A stretch of 64,000 nt of DNA from Bacillus pumilus (GTDB lineage Bacteria; Bacillota; Bacilli; Bacillales; Bacillaceae). A program made the position numbers and the translations under genes. Within the stretch, counting starts at the first letter, position 1. The number at the start of each line of letters is the position of its first letter. The notes below the pieces were generated by a model, which worked only from the letters and a program-made list of their open reading frames with translations, was not told the origin of the DNA and did not search any database. The stretch lies in NCBI RefSeq assembly GCF_003431975.1, contig NZ_CP027116.1, positions 1,178,001-1,242,000 of the forward strand, in the 5' to 3' direction. This document shows positions 63,277 to 64,000 of the stretch, piece after piece.

Positions 63277-63314
63277 GTATTTCTAAAATAAAAGAAAACA
63301 TTAGGGAAATTAAA

Positions 63315-63345
63315 AACCACACTACATTTTTCAGTGTGGTCAATT
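63315..63345 (-). terminator. Hairpin downstream of the 63499 gene
   Basis: On the minus strand ACCACACT pairs with AGTGTGGT and is followed by TTTTTAATTT. It fits a terminator for the minus-strand gene, but is 150 bases past its stop. The stretch 63346-63498 shows nothing else. Confidence 0.6.
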
Positions 63346-63498
63346 TAAGATACGACAGGTGCGCCATTATTTAACAATAAAATAGTTTCATAGTGTGTCT
63401 AAGATCATGAAAGCGTATTTTGGTAACCTGCTCCCTCTATCGAAGAGTTCATCATCCTGTTTTTCACAGCTACATAAATTAGCTCTATGGACAAGTCA

Positions 63499-63684
63499 TC
63501 AATCTTTCTTTTTTTTGTAGTCCTTTATTAAGCTTGAAACAGTTAAACCCATTACACCGAAAGCTACTATATAAAACAAAATATTTGTTACAGGTGTATC
63601 AATTTTCCCTAAAATCAATACAATAGCTATAATAGAGGCCGGTAAAGTAATTATTAAACCTTTAGAAGTACTTAGTTTTTCCAT
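63499..63684 (-). CDS. Small two-helix membrane protein
   Basis: The 61-residue protein (MEKLSTSKGLIITLPASIIA...) has helices at ~9-26 and ~33-53 and a Lys-rich tail (DYKKKKD). AGGAG lies nine bases before the ATG. The function is unknown. It is the only likely gene after the tRNA remnant and is on the opposite strand to the island genes. Confidence 0.65.
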   Translation of the reverse strand: MEKLSTSKGLIITLPASIIAIVLILGKIDTPVTNILFYIVAFGVMGLTVSSLIKDYKKKKD

Positions 63685-64000
63685 AATAAACTCCTACTTT
63701 TGAATATATTTTAGAAATTAGGCTTTCAACGAATGTTAAGCTTATTTAGTTAAGCTGTTTTAGCTGTTAGGAATATTTCTCACCCTTTAATGAATGTTAT
63801 CATTTGTAAATAAATGTAGTAAATAGGTTGTTTGTTATGGAATTTTAACAGTACAATATGCGTGCATATTCGTTATGAAAAAACTTGAATAGTAAAGCAT
63901 TTAAATCATAAAGGTTAAAACTATAAAAAGGTATAATATTTTTGGTGTTGGAATAACGAAGGAATACCAGAGGATAAAAAGCTTCTGCAGTAACGGTAGA
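63685..64000. other. AT-rich non-coding end of the window
   Basis: No ORF of coding quality is seen. A TATAAT at 63932-63937 could be a plus-strand -10, but the -35 region is poor. A gene may begin beyond the window edge. Confidence 0.4.

Noticed and set aside
63901..64000. Promoter and gene start at the right edge
   Set aside because: A TATAAT is present but there is no acceptable -35 and no start codon with a ribosome site before the window ends.

Overview
This window is core chromosome of a Bacillus in the subtilis/pumilus clade. Gene content and order follow the B. subtilis segment from carB-argF to metI-metC almost gene for gene: argF, yjzC, yjzD, yjaU, yjaV, med, comZ, yjzB, fabHA, fabF, yjaZ, app, yjbA, trpS, opp, yjbC, spx, yjbE, mecA, coiA, pepF, yizD, roxS, spxH, yjbI to yjbQ, the thi cluster, fabI, the cot cluster, spoVIF, yjcD to yjcH, metI, metC. 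Protein sequences diverge clearly from B. subtilis 168. An MFS transporter sits between yjzC and yjzD, a cardiolipin synthase sits between mecA and coiA, and a 95-residue membrane protein replaces yjbB after oppF. Together these point to the B. pumilus/safensis/altitudinis group; that placement is inferred from memory of synteny and was not searched.

Layout. 1-2.7 kb: end of the arginine cluster (carB, partial, and argF). 2.8-7.9 kb: small genes, an MFS exporter and the competence genes med-comZ. 8-10.2 kb: fatty acid initiation and elongation (fabHA-fabF) behind a clear FapR operator. 11.3-17.1 kb: the app oligopeptide permease, with an intact appA. 18-19.3 kb: trpS behind a T-box leader. 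19.8-25.4 kb: the opp permease. 25.9-35.6 kb: a stress and proteolysis hub (yjbC-spx behind an ECF-type promoter, mecA, pepF, spxH-yjbI) plus the small RNA RoxS. 36-43 kb: yjbJ to yjbQ, including the alarmone synthetase yjbM, an NAD kinase, an RluA-type pseudouridine synthase, prpE and a cation antiporter. 43.1-48.5 kb: thiamine operon under a TPP riboswitch. 48.7 kb: fabI with a second FapR-like site. 49.5-54.5 kb: sporulation island (cotO, cotZ, cotY, cotX, cotW, cotV, yjcA, small peptides, spoVIF). 54.5-59 kb: helicase yjcD and the yjcF-G-H group. 59.2-61.8 kb: metI-metC under an S-box riboswitch.

The last 2.1 kb is accessory. A complete tRNA-Val(GAC) gene is followed by two small AT-rich membrane-protein genes, then a decayed second copy of the tRNA and of its terminator. 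This looks like the scar of an element that used the tRNA gene as attachment site, or of a tandem duplication with insertion.

I found no CRISPR array, insertion sequence, phage module or rRNA. Most of the window is ordinary core genome. The most interesting items are the tRNA-Val duplication, the RoxS locus with its symmetric operators, a second well-formed start that would give PepF a membrane anchor, the Ser-for-Cys change in SpxH, several unusual start codons, and a series of sigma-K-like promoters in front of tiny spore genes.
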